From NCBI GenBank assembly GCA_030613005.1, contig JAUWMV010000017.1, forward strand, positions 1 through 44,908: a stretch of 44,908 nt of DNA. Direction: 5' to 3'. Below are positions 35,247 to 44,058 of the stretch, one piece after another; within the stretch, counting starts at the first letter, position 1; every line of letters starts with the position of its first letter. Source of the DNA: a bacterium. GTDB taxonomy: Bacteria; UBP14; UBA6098; B30-G16. The notes under the pieces are model-generated. The model did not search any database and was not told the origin of the DNA. It saw only the letters and a list, made by a program, of their open reading frames with translations. The position numbers and the translations under genes are program-made.

Positions 35247-35275
35247 TTGACGTTTACGTCAAGGGAAATTATTAT
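35247..35275 (+). promoter_or_regulatory. merR promoter with overlapping palindromic operator
   Basis: TTGACG (35247-35252) and TATTAT (35270-35275) are separated by 17 bases. The perfect dyad TTGACGT-TT-ACGTCAA (35247-35262) covers the -35. The 17-base spacer, rather than the long spacer of MerR-activated promoters, suggests repression. Similar ACGT-centred dyads are used by LiuR-like MerR regulators, as far as I recall. Confidence 0.6.
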
Positions 35276-35344
35276 TAATAATAAAAAATTTCTAATTGCT
35301 AATGAGGTTAAAATTAATTAATTATACAGGGGTCGTAATAACAC

Positions 35345-35827
35345 ATGTGTCAAAAACTAAAGAAATCAGAACTAATAGAATCTGAAAATCAAGCAGATAA
35401 ACTTCTCGGGATTGGTGAAGTTGCCAAATTACTGAACACAACTACTCGAACAATAAGGTATTATGAGGACCTCGGAATGGTCTATCCCTTTCGAGTGGAC
35501 GGCAAGGGTCCGAGACGCTATGACAGCCGACATATCGCAATTCTACGCTTTCATCTTCATTGTCGCAAACTCGGAATCTCAATAAAAGAACTTATGGAGA
35601 TCTCCCGATCTTACTATCATGTGGATTGTAAACTCGGTGATAAATTAGTTCTTGAAACTCTTGATAAACACCTCGGAGAGGTGGAAAAGAAACTGGAAGT
35701 ATTAGAGGAAATTAGGAAAGGTCTTTTGGATATGATTGAATACGAGAAGGAAAATTCAGTTACTCAGGGCGGTCCTGCAGCACCTCCAAATCACCCAACC
35801 AAAAAAGAAGGCAAAAAAAATAAGTAA
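35345..35827 (+). CDS. MerR-family transcriptional regulator
   Basis: This 160-aa protein has a MerR winged helix at residues 22-90 (GIGEVAKLLNTTTRTIRYYEDLGMVYPFR, then GPRRYDSRHIAILRFHLHCRKLGISIKELMEI) and a dimer coiled coil at 100-137. Instead of an effector domain it has a short Pro/Lys tail. Only two Cys residues are present and they are not paired, so classical metal sensing is unlikely. The overall shape resembles LiuR-like MerR proteins that respond to acyl-CoA. It sits before the fumarate reductase genes with a 196-base gap. A regulatory link to them is possible but unproven. Confidence 0.88.
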   Translation: MCQKLKKSELIESENQADKLLGIGEVAKLLNTTTRTIRYYEDLGMVYPFRVDGKGPRRYDSRHIAILRFHLHCRKLGISIKELMEISRSYYHVDCKLGDKLVLETLDKHLGEVEKKLEVLEEIRKGLLDMIEYEKENSVTQGGPAAPPNHPTKKEGKKNK

Positions 35828-35960
35828 TTTTACATAACCCAATCATTAGAATCTTTCGTTGCGAAGTGAAGATTGCAGAAATTAGTCGAATTATTCCAAA
35901 TGTATAACTTTTCTCGTTTAAAATCTTCTTTCAAGAATTATTCCTATCATTCGAAATCAG

Positions 35961-35989
35961 TTGACATGAGATTTTTGTAAATTTACTTT
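35961..35989 (+). promoter_or_regulatory. Promoter of the fumarate reductase-like genes
   Basis: A perfect -35 TTGACA (35961-35966), 17 bases, then a poor -10 TACTTT (35984-35989), lie about 35 bases upstream of the ATG at 36024. The weak -10 could mean that an activator is needed. Confidence 0.45.
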
Positions 35990-36023
35990 TGCTGGATGTT
36001 TTAAAAGCTTTTAGGAGGAATTA

Positions 36024-36845
36024 ATGGCAAACAATGATATTTCGGATAATTCAAATGTCGTTCAGTCTAATGAAGTCTTGGTTACGGAACAAACCACCAG
36101 CAAACCGACTACTGTTCCAATTTTCATAATGGGAAAAAGATATCATGTGCCAAGCACACTAACGATATTAAAAGCATTAGAATACGCAGGTTATCGACTT
36201 CTCAGAGGTGTAGGATGCCGTGCTGGGTTCTGTGGAGCATGCGCTACTGTTTATAAAACACCGGATTCTTACAAACTTAAAGTCGGGCTTGCATGTCAAA
36301 CTGTTGTCGAACCGGAGATGTGGGTCACCGAGTTACCTTTCTTTCCTGCAGTCAAGAAAACCTATGATATAGAAAAAATTCCTGCAACAGCTGAAGCTGT
36401 TATGGCTATCTATCCGGAAATTGCAAGATGTGTAGCATGTAATTCCTGTACCAGAGTTTGTCCTCAGGATCTCGAGGTTATGGATATAATTCAGGAGACT
36501 CTACATGGAAATCTGAAAAAAGCAGCTGAACTCTCATTCGATTGTGTTATGTGCGGTTTATGTGCCAGCCGATGTCCCGCGGAGATCGTTCATTACAATA
36601 TAGCAATTCTCGTCAGACGTCTCTACAATAGGCATTTGGTGCCGAATTCTCTGGAACTGGCTGTTCGTGTTGAGGAACTGGCTGAGAATAAATATCAAAA
36701 TGAAGTTGATCGTCTAAAAGTACTCGATGAAGAACAGCTTAGGAAAATTTATTCAGTTCGACCACGCGAGGGAAGTCCTGGTGTCGAACTGAAAACCAAC
36801 AGAATCGACTGGGATGACGAAATTATGAAGGGAAACGTTAAATAA
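36024..36845 (+). CDS. Iron-sulfur subunit of a soluble fumarate reductase/succinate dehydrogenase-like enzyme
   Basis: This 273-aa protein has the ribosome site AGGAGGA. The N-terminal 2Fe-2S domain has ligands C65-x4-C70-x2-C73-x17-C91. A dicluster domain with two full four-Cys motifs follows (C136, C139, C142, C146 and C174, C177, C180, C184), so it carries two [4Fe-4S] clusters rather than the 4Fe plus 3Fe pair of membrane SdhB/FrdB. This composition resembles the N-terminal part of methanogen TfrB, without its CCG (HdrB-like) domain. It should pass electrons to the flavoprotein encoded 57 bases downstream. No membrane-anchor gene is present. Confidence 0.85.
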   Translation: MANNDISDNSNVVQSNEVLVTEQTTSKPTTVPIFIMGKRYHVPSTLTILKALEYAGYRLLRGVGCRAGFCGACATVYKTPDSYKLKVGLACQTVVEPEMWVTELPFFPAVKKTYDIEKIPATAEAVMAIYPEIARCVACNSCTRVCPQDLEVMDIIQETLHGNLKKAAELSFDCVMCGLCASRCPAEIVHYNIAILVRRLYNRHLVPNSLELAVRVEELAENKYQNEVDRLKVLDEEQLRKIYSVRPREGSPGVELKTNRIDWDDEIMKGNVK

Positions 36846-36902
36846 AATACAAGTAAGCATAATCTTAATGTTCCTAAATTATATAAATAATAGGAGTAAA
36901 TA

Positions 36903-38612
36903 ATGGAGGATTCTGTATATACCGAACAAATGATCGCTTCAATCCGCAAGGTCGAAGCCACCAGACCTAAAAGGCTCGAGGAAGCCAAACGAGGATATAG
37001 ATTTGACAAGCTTTCTCTCAAAGATTCGCAGGAACTTCTCGAGAAGTTTCATCCAGACTATATCACCGAGCAGAAAAGAACGCTAAGAGTTGGTCCATCC
37101 AAGGGTGAAATATTGAATATCGAAGTTGTAAATATTTTTGAGGGTCACTCACGTATATTTAAACAATATGATGAATTCTTGCGAAGAATAAAAAGTCCCG
37201 ACTATGTGACCGATGTTCTAATTATAGGTGGAGGTGGAGCCGCTACATCTGCAGCACTAATGGCTTACAAAAACGGAGCAAAGGTTATCCTTGCAACAAA
37301 ACTTAGAACAGGCGATGCCAACACTATGATGGCTCAGGGCGGAATTCAGGCTGCAGTAACACCGGTTGACTCTCCAGCAATTCATTATCTTGACGTGATT
37401 GGTGGTGGACATTTTAAGAACGAACCGGAACTTGTCGAAGCATTGGTTAATGATGCACCCTTTGCTATAGCATGGCTAGAAAAATTAGGAGTTATGTTTG
37501 ATAGAAATCCTGATAATACAATGATGGTTTTGCACGGTGGTGGAACCTCAAGAATGCGTATGCACTCCTGCTTAGATTACAGTGGTGCAGGTATTATGAG
37601 AGTTCTTCGAGATGAAGTGAAAAATCATCCCGAGGAGATCGATCTGCTCGAATTCTCACCAGCTGTGGAGCTAATTCTAAACGATCGCGGGGAGTGTATT
37701 GGCGCAATCGTGTTTAATATGGAAACTGAGGAATATCATGTAATCCATGCAAAAGCCACAGTAATGGCTACTGGTGGTTTCGGTAGGCTTCACATCCAGG
37801 ATTTCCCAACGACCAACCATCACGGCGCAACCGGAGACGGTCTAACTATGGGCTATAGAGCTGGAATACCTATTCGATACTTAGGAGCCGTTCAATATCA
37901 TCCTACCGGTGCTGCTTTCCCTGAACAGATCGTCGGCTTGCTGATAACAGAGAAAGTTCGCGGCTCGGGCGCAGATGTCGTGAATGTTGATGGCGAAAAG
38001 TTCGTATTCCCGCTTGAACCACGCGATGTCGAAGCTGCTGCAATTATCAGAGAAGCTACTCCATGCGAAAATGGTGGAAAAGGCAAAGGTATGGCAACAT
38101 CTACAATGTATGGTGTATGGTTAGATTCCCCGCTAATCGATCTTCTCGACGGTGAAGGCACAATCGCTAAGAAACTTCCAGCAATGGTTAGAATGGTCAA
38201 TCGCTTTGGAATAGATATGACAAAGGATCCTATTCTCGTTTATCCCACATTGCACTATCAGAACGGAGGACTTGTAATATCTGCTAATGGTTCAACAATA
38301 TTACCTGGACTTTTTGCAGGTGGTGAAATCTCCGGTGGCGTGCATGGCACAAATAGGCTTATGGGAAATTCGCTTTTGGATGTTGTGGTTTATGGCAGGA
38401 GAAGCGGGACATCCGCTGCAATATATGCCAAAGAAAAATTTATCGATTGGGGTAAACCAACAATCCAACATGTTTTCGAGTACGAACAGGAAATTGCCCA
38501 GTTTGAAGATATACCAGAAGATCGCATTACGCCTGTATTACTCCCAGATTATACACCGGAGCATGTCAAGAAGAAGCAATTGACCACCAGTTATTCTGGA
38601 AATTTGTGGTAA
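36903..38612 (+). CDS. Flavoprotein subunit of a soluble fumarate reductase-like enzyme
   Basis: This 569-aa protein has a Rossmann FAD motif DVLIIGGGGAATSAALMAY at about residue 104. Further SdhA/FrdA hallmarks are GGGTSRMRMHS, QYHPTGA, EKVRGSGADVVN, EPRDVEAAAI, LHYQNGGL and HGTNRLMGNSLLDVVVYGRRSG, so the catalytic His and Arg residues appear kept. The covalent-FAD His of membrane enzymes is replaced (GDANTMMAQGG, N140), which implies non-covalent FAD. A 100-residue N-terminal extension precedes the FAD domain, which is unusual. With the iron-sulfur partner it should reduce fumarate, or oxidise succinate, in the cytoplasm. Confidence 0.87.
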   Translation: MEDSVYTEQMIASIRKVEATRPKRLEEAKRGYRFDKLSLKDSQELLEKFHPDYITEQKRTLRVGPSKGEILNIEVVNIFEGHSRIFKQYDEFLRRIKSPDYVTDVLIIGGGGAATSAALMAYKNGAKVILATKLRTGDANTMMAQGGIQAAVTPVDSPAIHYLDVIGGGHFKNEPELVEALVNDAPFAIAWLEKLGVMFDRNPDNTMMVLHGGGTSRMRMHSCLDYSGAGIMRVLRDEVKNHPEEIDLLEFSPAVELILNDRGECIGAIVFNMETEEYHVIHAKATVMATGGFGRLHIQDFPTTNHHGATGDGLTMGYRAGIPIRYLGAVQYHPTGAAFPEQIVGLLITEKVRGSGADVVNVDGEKFVFPLEPRDVEAAAIIREATPCENGGKGKGMATSTMYGVWLDSPLIDLLDGEGTIAKKLPAMVRMVNRFGIDMTKDPILVYPTLHYQNGGLVISANGSTILPGLFAGGEISGGVHGTNRLMGNSLLDVVVYGRRSGTSAAIYAKEKFIDWGKPTIQHVFEYEQEIAQFEDIPEDRITPVLLPDYTPEHVKKKQLTTSYSGNLW

Positions 38613-38929
38613 TTCGTAAAAGATTTAATATCCGCAATATTTGCTGAAATTTAGGTAATTACTTCAATTTATGGAAGGTGAATAACTATCCAAATATCGC
38701 TTAATTAAATATGTTTTTCTTTAAAAAAAAACAATGTATACTTGAAAACGATTATATTGGTTTAGTTATGTAAAACAATGCGAATTAAATTGGTGATGGA
38801 AATATCATTGGCATAAGAGAATTTATGAAATTACAAACTGTAATTCACAACTTATCAACAGAAGTTATCAACATTGTGGATAACTTTTTGAAAGCATCAT
38901 AAAAAAACAAAAAGCAAGGATGTCTAAAA
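38613..38929. promoter_or_regulatory. Intergenic region with DnaA-box-like sites and a near-perfect palindrome
   Basis: After an AT-rich stretch with A and T tracts (about 38700-38790) come TTATCAACA (38852-38860), TTATCAACA (38865-38873) and, on the minus strand, TTATCCACA (38883-38875). The last is an exact DnaA box; the other two differ from it at one base. The second and third lie inside an imperfect 25-base palindrome (38862-38886, 11 of 12 pairs matched). It lies 44 bases before the transglutaminase-like gene. It may be a DnaA-binding site, an origin element, or an operator of an unrelated regulator. Confidence 0.5.
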
Positions 38930-40342
38930 ATGCAAAAATCATTTCTCATATTTCTTATTTTCATATCTCTTTTATTAGCACAAACTTATCAAGGATTTCC
39001 ACCTGAAGTTGGGTGTTTTACTATTGAAATCGAGGGCAAGGAAATAGGAATCGCAAAATACGCACTTCAACTTACCGAAGACGGTTGGGTTAATTTCGGT
39101 TGGGAAATGAGATTGGACAACGAAACTGTAAATAAAACTCATTATAAAACCGACCTTACACCGGAAATGAAACTAATAAATTATTATAGTATTGCCGGTG
39201 AGGACTCGTTTAATATTAAATATGCAGATAATTGGGCAGAAGTTTCTCTTAATAATGAAGAAAAAGTAAAGAGCATGTCTTGTTCCGAACAACCGTTTAT
39301 TTTAGATGTCATGAATATTGGACATTGGGCAATAATTTCGAAGATGGTCAAAATTAATATTGGACATCCTCAATATTTTACAGTGTTGCCAAATCGTGGA
39401 AAAACCACAATAGATTTGATGGCAACCCCGACAATTTTGGAAAAGATCGATGATCAAATGCGAAAGAAGATCGAGTTTGAAGCGGATAAAATTCTCACAT
39501 ATATATGGGTTGACACAACCAATTCCAGAGCATATAGAATTGAAATGCCAGAGAAGAAATTTGTGGCTACTTATAATCCCGAATGTCCAGATACTATGGA
39601 AGTTGTAATTAAGAGTTTTGGTAAAAAAATGGAGGAATCACTGGAACTTAGAAGACTTTCAGGTATGAAAAGCAACAAAGAAATTAAAAAGCCGCTATCT
39701 GTTCGATATTTAAAAGCCAATATAGAAGTGCCCTTTTTTGGGAATGCGCATACCGATATAGCATGGCAAAAACTTGTCAGTAAAAAAGAAATAGGTGCTA
39801 TTGCTGGCACTATTGCTGTTGATATTTCCGAATATAAAGGCAAGCAATCTTGGAAGATTTCTCAGCTCCCCGAAAAACCGAAAGTCCTTGAACAGTTTAC
39901 TGTTGCAACAGAAGACATCCCTGTAAATAATGAGCGAGTAGAAATACTCATAGAAAATCTTAAGGGCATAAAGACATGGGAATTCACACAAAACGCCAAC
40001 CGATGGGTTGCTGATAACATTAAATTCGATCCTAATCAAAACGATGCCAAAATTGCCGTAGAAATCCTTTCTGGCAGTCCGCAGGCAAAAGCAAAACTTT
40101 TGTGTGCCATTCTGAGGAAAAAAGGGATACCGTGCAGAACTGTTGGTGGTTTATACTATTTTAACGGTTTTTTCTTGCCGCATTATTGGGTCGAGGTTTG
40201 GATAGGTCCCGCCGCAGGCTGGAGACCTGTGGATCCCTCGACTGGCGAGGACAGAAAATTTTCAGCGTTACATATTACTTTGTTTGAAGGTGACGGCGAA
40301 GTGGGCGAGGGCAATCTCGAGATTATTAAATATAAATATTAA
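38930..40342 (+). CDS. Secreted transglutaminase-fold protein without the catalytic Cys
   Basis: This 470-aa protein has a signal peptide (cut near LLAQ18). A long beta-rich N-terminal half without recognised motifs is followed by a transglutaminase-like core at about 340-440: WVADNIKFD, then KAKLLCAILRKKGIPCRTVGGLYY, PHYWVEVW (H418) and GWRPVDPS (D435). In active members the Cys sits 15 residues before GIP in G-x-C. Here that position is Pro384 (GSPQ), so the enzyme is probably inactive; C392 is not in the right place. It may act as a binding or structural domain at the surface. AAGGA precedes the ATG. Confidence 0.75.
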   Translation: MQKSFLIFLIFISLLLAQTYQGFPPEVGCFTIEIEGKEIGIAKYALQLTEDGWVNFGWEMRLDNETVNKTHYKTDLTPEMKLINYYSIAGEDSFNIKYADNWAEVSLNNEEKVKSMSCSEQPFILDVMNIGHWAIISKMVKINIGHPQYFTVLPNRGKTTIDLMATPTILEKIDDQMRKKIEFEADKILTYIWVDTTNSRAYRIEMPEKKFVATYNPECPDTMEVVIKSFGKKMEESLELRRLSGMKSNKEIKKPLSVRYLKANIEVPFFGNAHTDIAWQKLVSKKEIGAIAGTIAVDISEYKGKQSWKISQLPEKPKVLEQFTVATEDIPVNNERVEILIENLKGIKTWEFTQNANRWVADNIKFDPNQNDAKIAVEILSGSPQAKAKLLCAILRKKGIPCRTVGGLYYFNGFFLPHYWVEVWIGPAAGWRPVDPSTGEDRKFSALHITLFEGDGEVGEGNLEIIKYKY

Positions 40343-40607
40343 TCTTGTAATCAAAAAATCGCTCCTCGTAATCATTGCTATTCGAAATATCATCTTTATC
40401 ACAATAAATTAATACAAGATAGCAACAATTGATTTTGCTGTATACTATTTTTTAGATAAACCAAAAGCACTATTTTGCCTCTCTATAATCGGAAATTAAT
40501 TATGAGAAAAATACTGATATGAAAATTTGAAAAACTGAGAAAATTAGGGGAAAAAACTTTTAATCGAAAGCATAACAGATTATTATGTTTTTTATCCTAA
40601 GGTAAGC

Positions 40608-42707
40608 ATGGCTGAATTAGAAAAAAATAAAGAGAAACAAAATTTCACACCGAGAAATGATAGCGGACTACTAATTGTTTTCGAGGGTCTGGATGGTGCC
40701 GGTAAAAGCACACAAGTAAAGCGTCTTGCAGAACATCTAAAAAGTGTGGATTTTCCTGTTGTCGTTACGAAATGGAATTCGAGTAAATATATCAGTCGTG
40801 CAACCAAGCGAGCTAAAAGAGCGCAATTACTCACGCCAAACACATTCAGCGCATTACATGCCACAGATTTTTTCCACAGATTAGAAAACATTATTATACC
40901 ATCTCTTGCCGCTGGAAAGATAGTCATCGCTGACCGATATTCATATACTGCAATTGCAAGAGGAAATGCTCGTGGTATCGATACTAACTGGGTTAGTCAT
41001 ATCTTTTCGTTGGCTGTCGAACCGGATATAGTCTTCCTATGCGATTTACCTGTTGAAATTGCACTTAAGCGAGTTATGGAGAAACATTCTAGACCACCAA
41101 ATTACTATGAAGCTGGAATGGATGTTTCCGGTGAAGTGGATCCAATGGAGTCGTTCAAGGATTTTCAGAATAGAGTGGCAGAGAAGTATGCAAATCTCGT
41201 TGAAAAAGGACAAATGATACCCATAGATGTCGATAGACCTGAGGAAGAAATATTCGCTGAAATTCTGGAATTTACTAAACCTTATCTGGATAAATTGCAC
41301 GCTGGAAAGGAATTTGTTACGTCATCATTGCAGCAGAAGACCCATATGGATTGGTTCACACAAACTTCTAAGATTAATTCCGTTGATGAAAACTATTCAC
41401 TAAATTTTCCAAAGCATAATTATCCCGGTAAACTCATCGTATTTGAAGGAGTTCACCGAGCCGGTGTAACACACCAAATAAATCTTCTCTTCGACTGGCT
41501 ACAAGTGCGAGGTGTCGAGGTAGTTAAATCCGGTCTTGGAAGCACGTGGATCACTTCGGAGATAACCGAACGAGCTTTGAGAAATAACTCACTTTCCCCT
41601 CGAACTAATGTTCTACTTAATGCAAGTGAGATATCTTATGTTCTCGAGGTTGAGGTTCTTCCGGCATTAAAACGAGGTGCAACTGTTCTTCTAAATCGTT
41701 ACCTTTTAACTACTTTCGTGGAAGGTCTTCTTCGCAGTATCGATCCAGAGTGGTTAATGAAGACTTTGGCAGGACTGGGTGTTAGTCCTGATTTAACTAT
41801 CTATATGGATGTCTCATTCGATACTCTTCTGGATCGTGTCGATCTGTCAAACATTTGGGAAAAGGAATCTCTTCATGCTGGGTTGGATATTGGTTTCACT
41901 CGGGATGTTGAGACAAGCTTCGACTTCTATCAAAGACGAGCTCTTTCTCTATATCATAAACTTGCAGAAGGAAACGACCTTCCTACACTCGATGGAAATC
42001 TTCCCCCAGAACAGAATTTTATTACACTTTCATCTCTCGTAGCAAAAACAATTAATATGGATACAGAAAACATTTTCATCGATTCGGAATTGCAAGAAGT
42101 ACTCGAACTATACCACTCGCATAATGGTTATTTTGAGCATACGCATAAGGTGCAAGAATTCGCTGTGCAAATATTCGATGCAACAATCGATCTACATGGT
42201 CTTGGCAGACGTCCTCGAAAGTTATTAGAATATGCTGCTCTTCTTCACGACATAGGTCACTTTTTGGGAAACAACCACGAGGAAAATTCTTACAAAATAA
42301 TTATGAACCACAATTTTTCAAGTCTCTCGACAACTGAGAAGCGTTTGGTTGCGTTAATTTCGCTTTATCATAATGGTCCCATTTATCGATTAGATAAAGA
42401 ACGTCAGGTCGACCTTCGAGCAGAGGAACAGCTTGCAGCACGTAAATTAGCGGGAATACTTCGCTTGGCAGATGCTCTCGATTCAAGTAACAAACAGGTT
42501 GTAACTCGTCTTCGCATTGTCCGAGAAAAAGGAGCGATAATTCTCGATATAAATTCCGTCGGTCCCGCAAAAGCCGAGCGCAGAGCTGTATTGTCGAAAT
42601 GTGACCTTTTTGAGAGATATTTTGATACACCGGTGCTTATCGACAGAAATCGCACGGAACGAATTGCTCGCAGAGGTTCTAACTCGAGAATCGATCTATA
42701 TTCATAA
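40608..42707 (+). CDS. Fusion: thymidylate kinase-like, degenerate kinase, Ppx/GppA-type HD domain
   Basis: This 699-aa protein has three parts. Residues 20-230 form a dTMP-kinase-like P-loop domain with an intact Walker A (GLDGAGKST, K33) and DRYSYTAIARG (D109, R110). Residues 274-480 repeat the same fold, but the P-loop reads GVHRAGVTH, with Val287 in place of Lys, and DR has become NR (363-364), so this copy should not bind ATP normally. Residues 495-690 form an HD domain (H513, LLHDIGHF with H547-D548, D622) of the kind found at the C-terminus of Ppx/GppA exopolyphosphatases. The combination suggests nucleotide or polyphosphate phosphate transfer plus hydrolysis. The true substrate is unknown. 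Confidence 0.8.
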   Translation: MAELEKNKEKQNFTPRNDSGLLIVFEGLDGAGKSTQVKRLAEHLKSVDFPVVVTKWNSSKYISRATKRAKRAQLLTPNTFSALHATDFFHRLENIIIPSLAAGKIVIADRYSYTAIARGNARGIDTNWVSHIFSLAVEPDIVFLCDLPVEIALKRVMEKHSRPPNYYEAGMDVSGEVDPMESFKDFQNRVAEKYANLVEKGQMIPIDVDRPEEEIFAEILEFTKPYLDKLHAGKEFVTSSLQQKTHMDWFTQTSKINSVDENYSLNFPKHNYPGKLIVFEGVHRAGVTHQINLLFDWLQVRGVEVVKSGLGSTWITSEITERALRNNSLSPRTNVLLNASEISYVLEVEVLPALKRGATVLLNRYLLTTFVEGLLRSIDPEWLMKTLAGLGVSPDLTIYMDVSFDTLLDRVDLSNIWEKESLHAGLDIGFTRDVETSFDFYQRRALSLYHKLAEGNDLPTLDGNLPPEQNFITLSSLVAKTINMDTENIFIDSELQEVLELYHSHNGYFEHTHKVQEFAVQIFDATIDLHGLGRRPRKLLEYAALLHDIGHFLGNNHEENSYKIIMNHNFSSLSTTEKRLVALISLYHNGPIYRLDKERQVDLRAEEQLAARKLAGILRLADALDSSNKQVVTRLRIVREKGAIILDINSVGPAKAERRAVLSKCDLFERYFDTPVLIDRNRTERIARRGSNSRIDLYS

Positions 42708-42831
42708 ATTATTTTTAACTTGGATTTTCCATTCTATACTATGTTATTTTATTGAGCAAATGATTTAACTTATGAAGATTTGTTGAAAATCGAGGAAATT
42801 ATTGACAAAATTTCAAAGAAGAAGTGATAAA

Positions 42832-43428
42832 ATGAAAAGACTATTTTATATAATGTTAATATTATTTTTACTTTTATGTAGTTGCAAAGGAAAGATAAAA
42901 AATCCTACTAGAGAACAATTGAAAAATTATGTTTCTGCCTATGCGGATACACTTGACGAAACCAGAGACATAGGTTATAGTGACGATTCTTTTGTTGAAG
43001 TAATGAAAATACATCTTCTTGAAGTATTTGAAGTTGAGGATGCTTTTCTTGAGGAAATAATTAAACAATATATAAGAGTTGAGTATGCTCAGGCTGAGAC
43101 TAGATTGGCTTTTACACCATTTAAGGCTGCCATGAATGAATATAAAGAAAATGAAGGAAAAGGCAAGTATACTTCAAATCTTAAAAAGCTTCAGAAATAT
43201 TTTATTTATGGGGAAATATTTGAAGACTTATTTATAAGCCCAGATATTTTAGGGGGGAAATCATTTACTATGATAAAAATATTGGAATGCTCAGATACAA
43301 GTTTTCTTGCTCATGGTTTTCACGATAATTATATAACAGGTTATTATATGGACCATACGGGGGTGGGTTATAATTTAAATCAAATAAAAAAATCGTCTCA
43401 TTGGAAACATATATTTGAAGATTTATAA
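42832..43428 (+). CDS. Small lipoprotein of unknown function (foreign-looking group, 1 of 3)
   Basis: This 198-aa product starts at the ATG 42832 after AGAAGAAG; an upstream TTG is unlikely. The signal ends in a lipobox-like LLLCSC18. The mature part is mostly alpha-helical, acidic at first and later lysine-rich, with no motif recognised. Its base usage is more AT-rich than neighbours, and TCGA is absent. It is followed 24 bases later by a gene with a near-identical leader. Confidence 0.6.
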   Translation: MKRLFYIMLILFLLLCSCKGKIKNPTREQLKNYVSAYADTLDETRDIGYSDDSFVEVMKIHLLEVFEVEDAFLEEIIKQYIRVEYAQAETRLAFTPFKAAMNEYKENEGKGKYTSNLKKLQKYFIYGEIFEDLFISPDILGGKSFTMIKILECSDTSFLAHGFHDNYITGYYMDHTGVGYNLNQIKKSSHWKHIFEDL

Positions 43429-43452
43429 CCACTTTACAAAGAAGGAGTGTTT

Positions 43453-44034
43453 ATGAAGTATGTATTAGTAACGTTGTTATTATTAACAACTTTTATATCT
43501 TGTGAGGAAATTGAAAGTTATACATTTGCATCTTTATCATGGGGTTCTGCCAAAGAAGAAGTAAAGAAATGTTTAAATGAAAAAGGATATACATTAGATC
43601 AAGAATTATCAGATATAATTCAAATCGATAATTCAATTTGCTTTGATGGTAAGGTTGTTGGTGAAGAAGCACATATTTTAGTAATCTTTAATTCTAATAA
43701 TAAATTAGTTAAATGTTTTGTGGTTTTATATCCAGGAAATAATGAAGAAATAGAAACATATGAATCGGTAAGAGATATATTAACATCTAAATATGGTAAC
43801 CCTAAAAATAAATTTAAATCTTTTGAATATCCTTATGAAGAAGGAGACGGTTATGAAGAACAAGCAATAGAATTAGGTAAAGCTCATTATATTACTATTT
43901 GGTCAACTGCAAAAGATAATTCTATGTTAGGTATAGAGATAAGCAAAGATTTAAATATTCAAATATCTTATGAAGGATCAGGATGGGAAACAGAAAGTGA
44001 GAAAATAAAGACTAAACAAGCTGAGGATTTATGA
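43453..44034 (+). CDS. Small lipoprotein of unknown function (foreign-looking group, 2 of 3)
   Basis: This 193-aa product starts at 43453, after GAAGGAG; a GTG two codons earlier overlaps that ribosome site. The lipobox is FIS-C17. The mature start SYTFASLSWGSAKEEVKKCLNEKGY resembles a short motif (SWG-x-S/A-x-EEV) found at the start of many secreted bacterial proteins with PepSY-like or DUF folds. Acidic overall, with no catalytic motif seen. AT-rich codon use like its two neighbours. Confidence 0.6.
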   Translation: MKYVLVTLLLLTTFISCEEIESYTFASLSWGSAKEEVKKCLNEKGYTLDQELSDIIQIDNSICFDGKVVGEEAHILVIFNSNNKLVKCFVVLYPGNNEEIETYESVRDILTSKYGNPKNKFKSFEYPYEEGDGYEEQAIELGKAHYITIWSTAKDNSMLGIEISKDLNIQISYEGSGWETESEKIKTKQAEDL

Positions 44035-44058
44035 TAACTTTACGAAGAAGGTGATATT

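Noticed and set aside
35849-35873. Inverted repeat AATCTT/AAGATT after merR as terminator
   Set aside because: Interrupted stem with a 4-base bulge and no T run.
38613-38929. Confident call of the chromosome origin
   Set aside because: Only three DnaA-like sites, no dnaA/dnaN/gidA neighbours, and a palindrome that gives an equally good operator reading.
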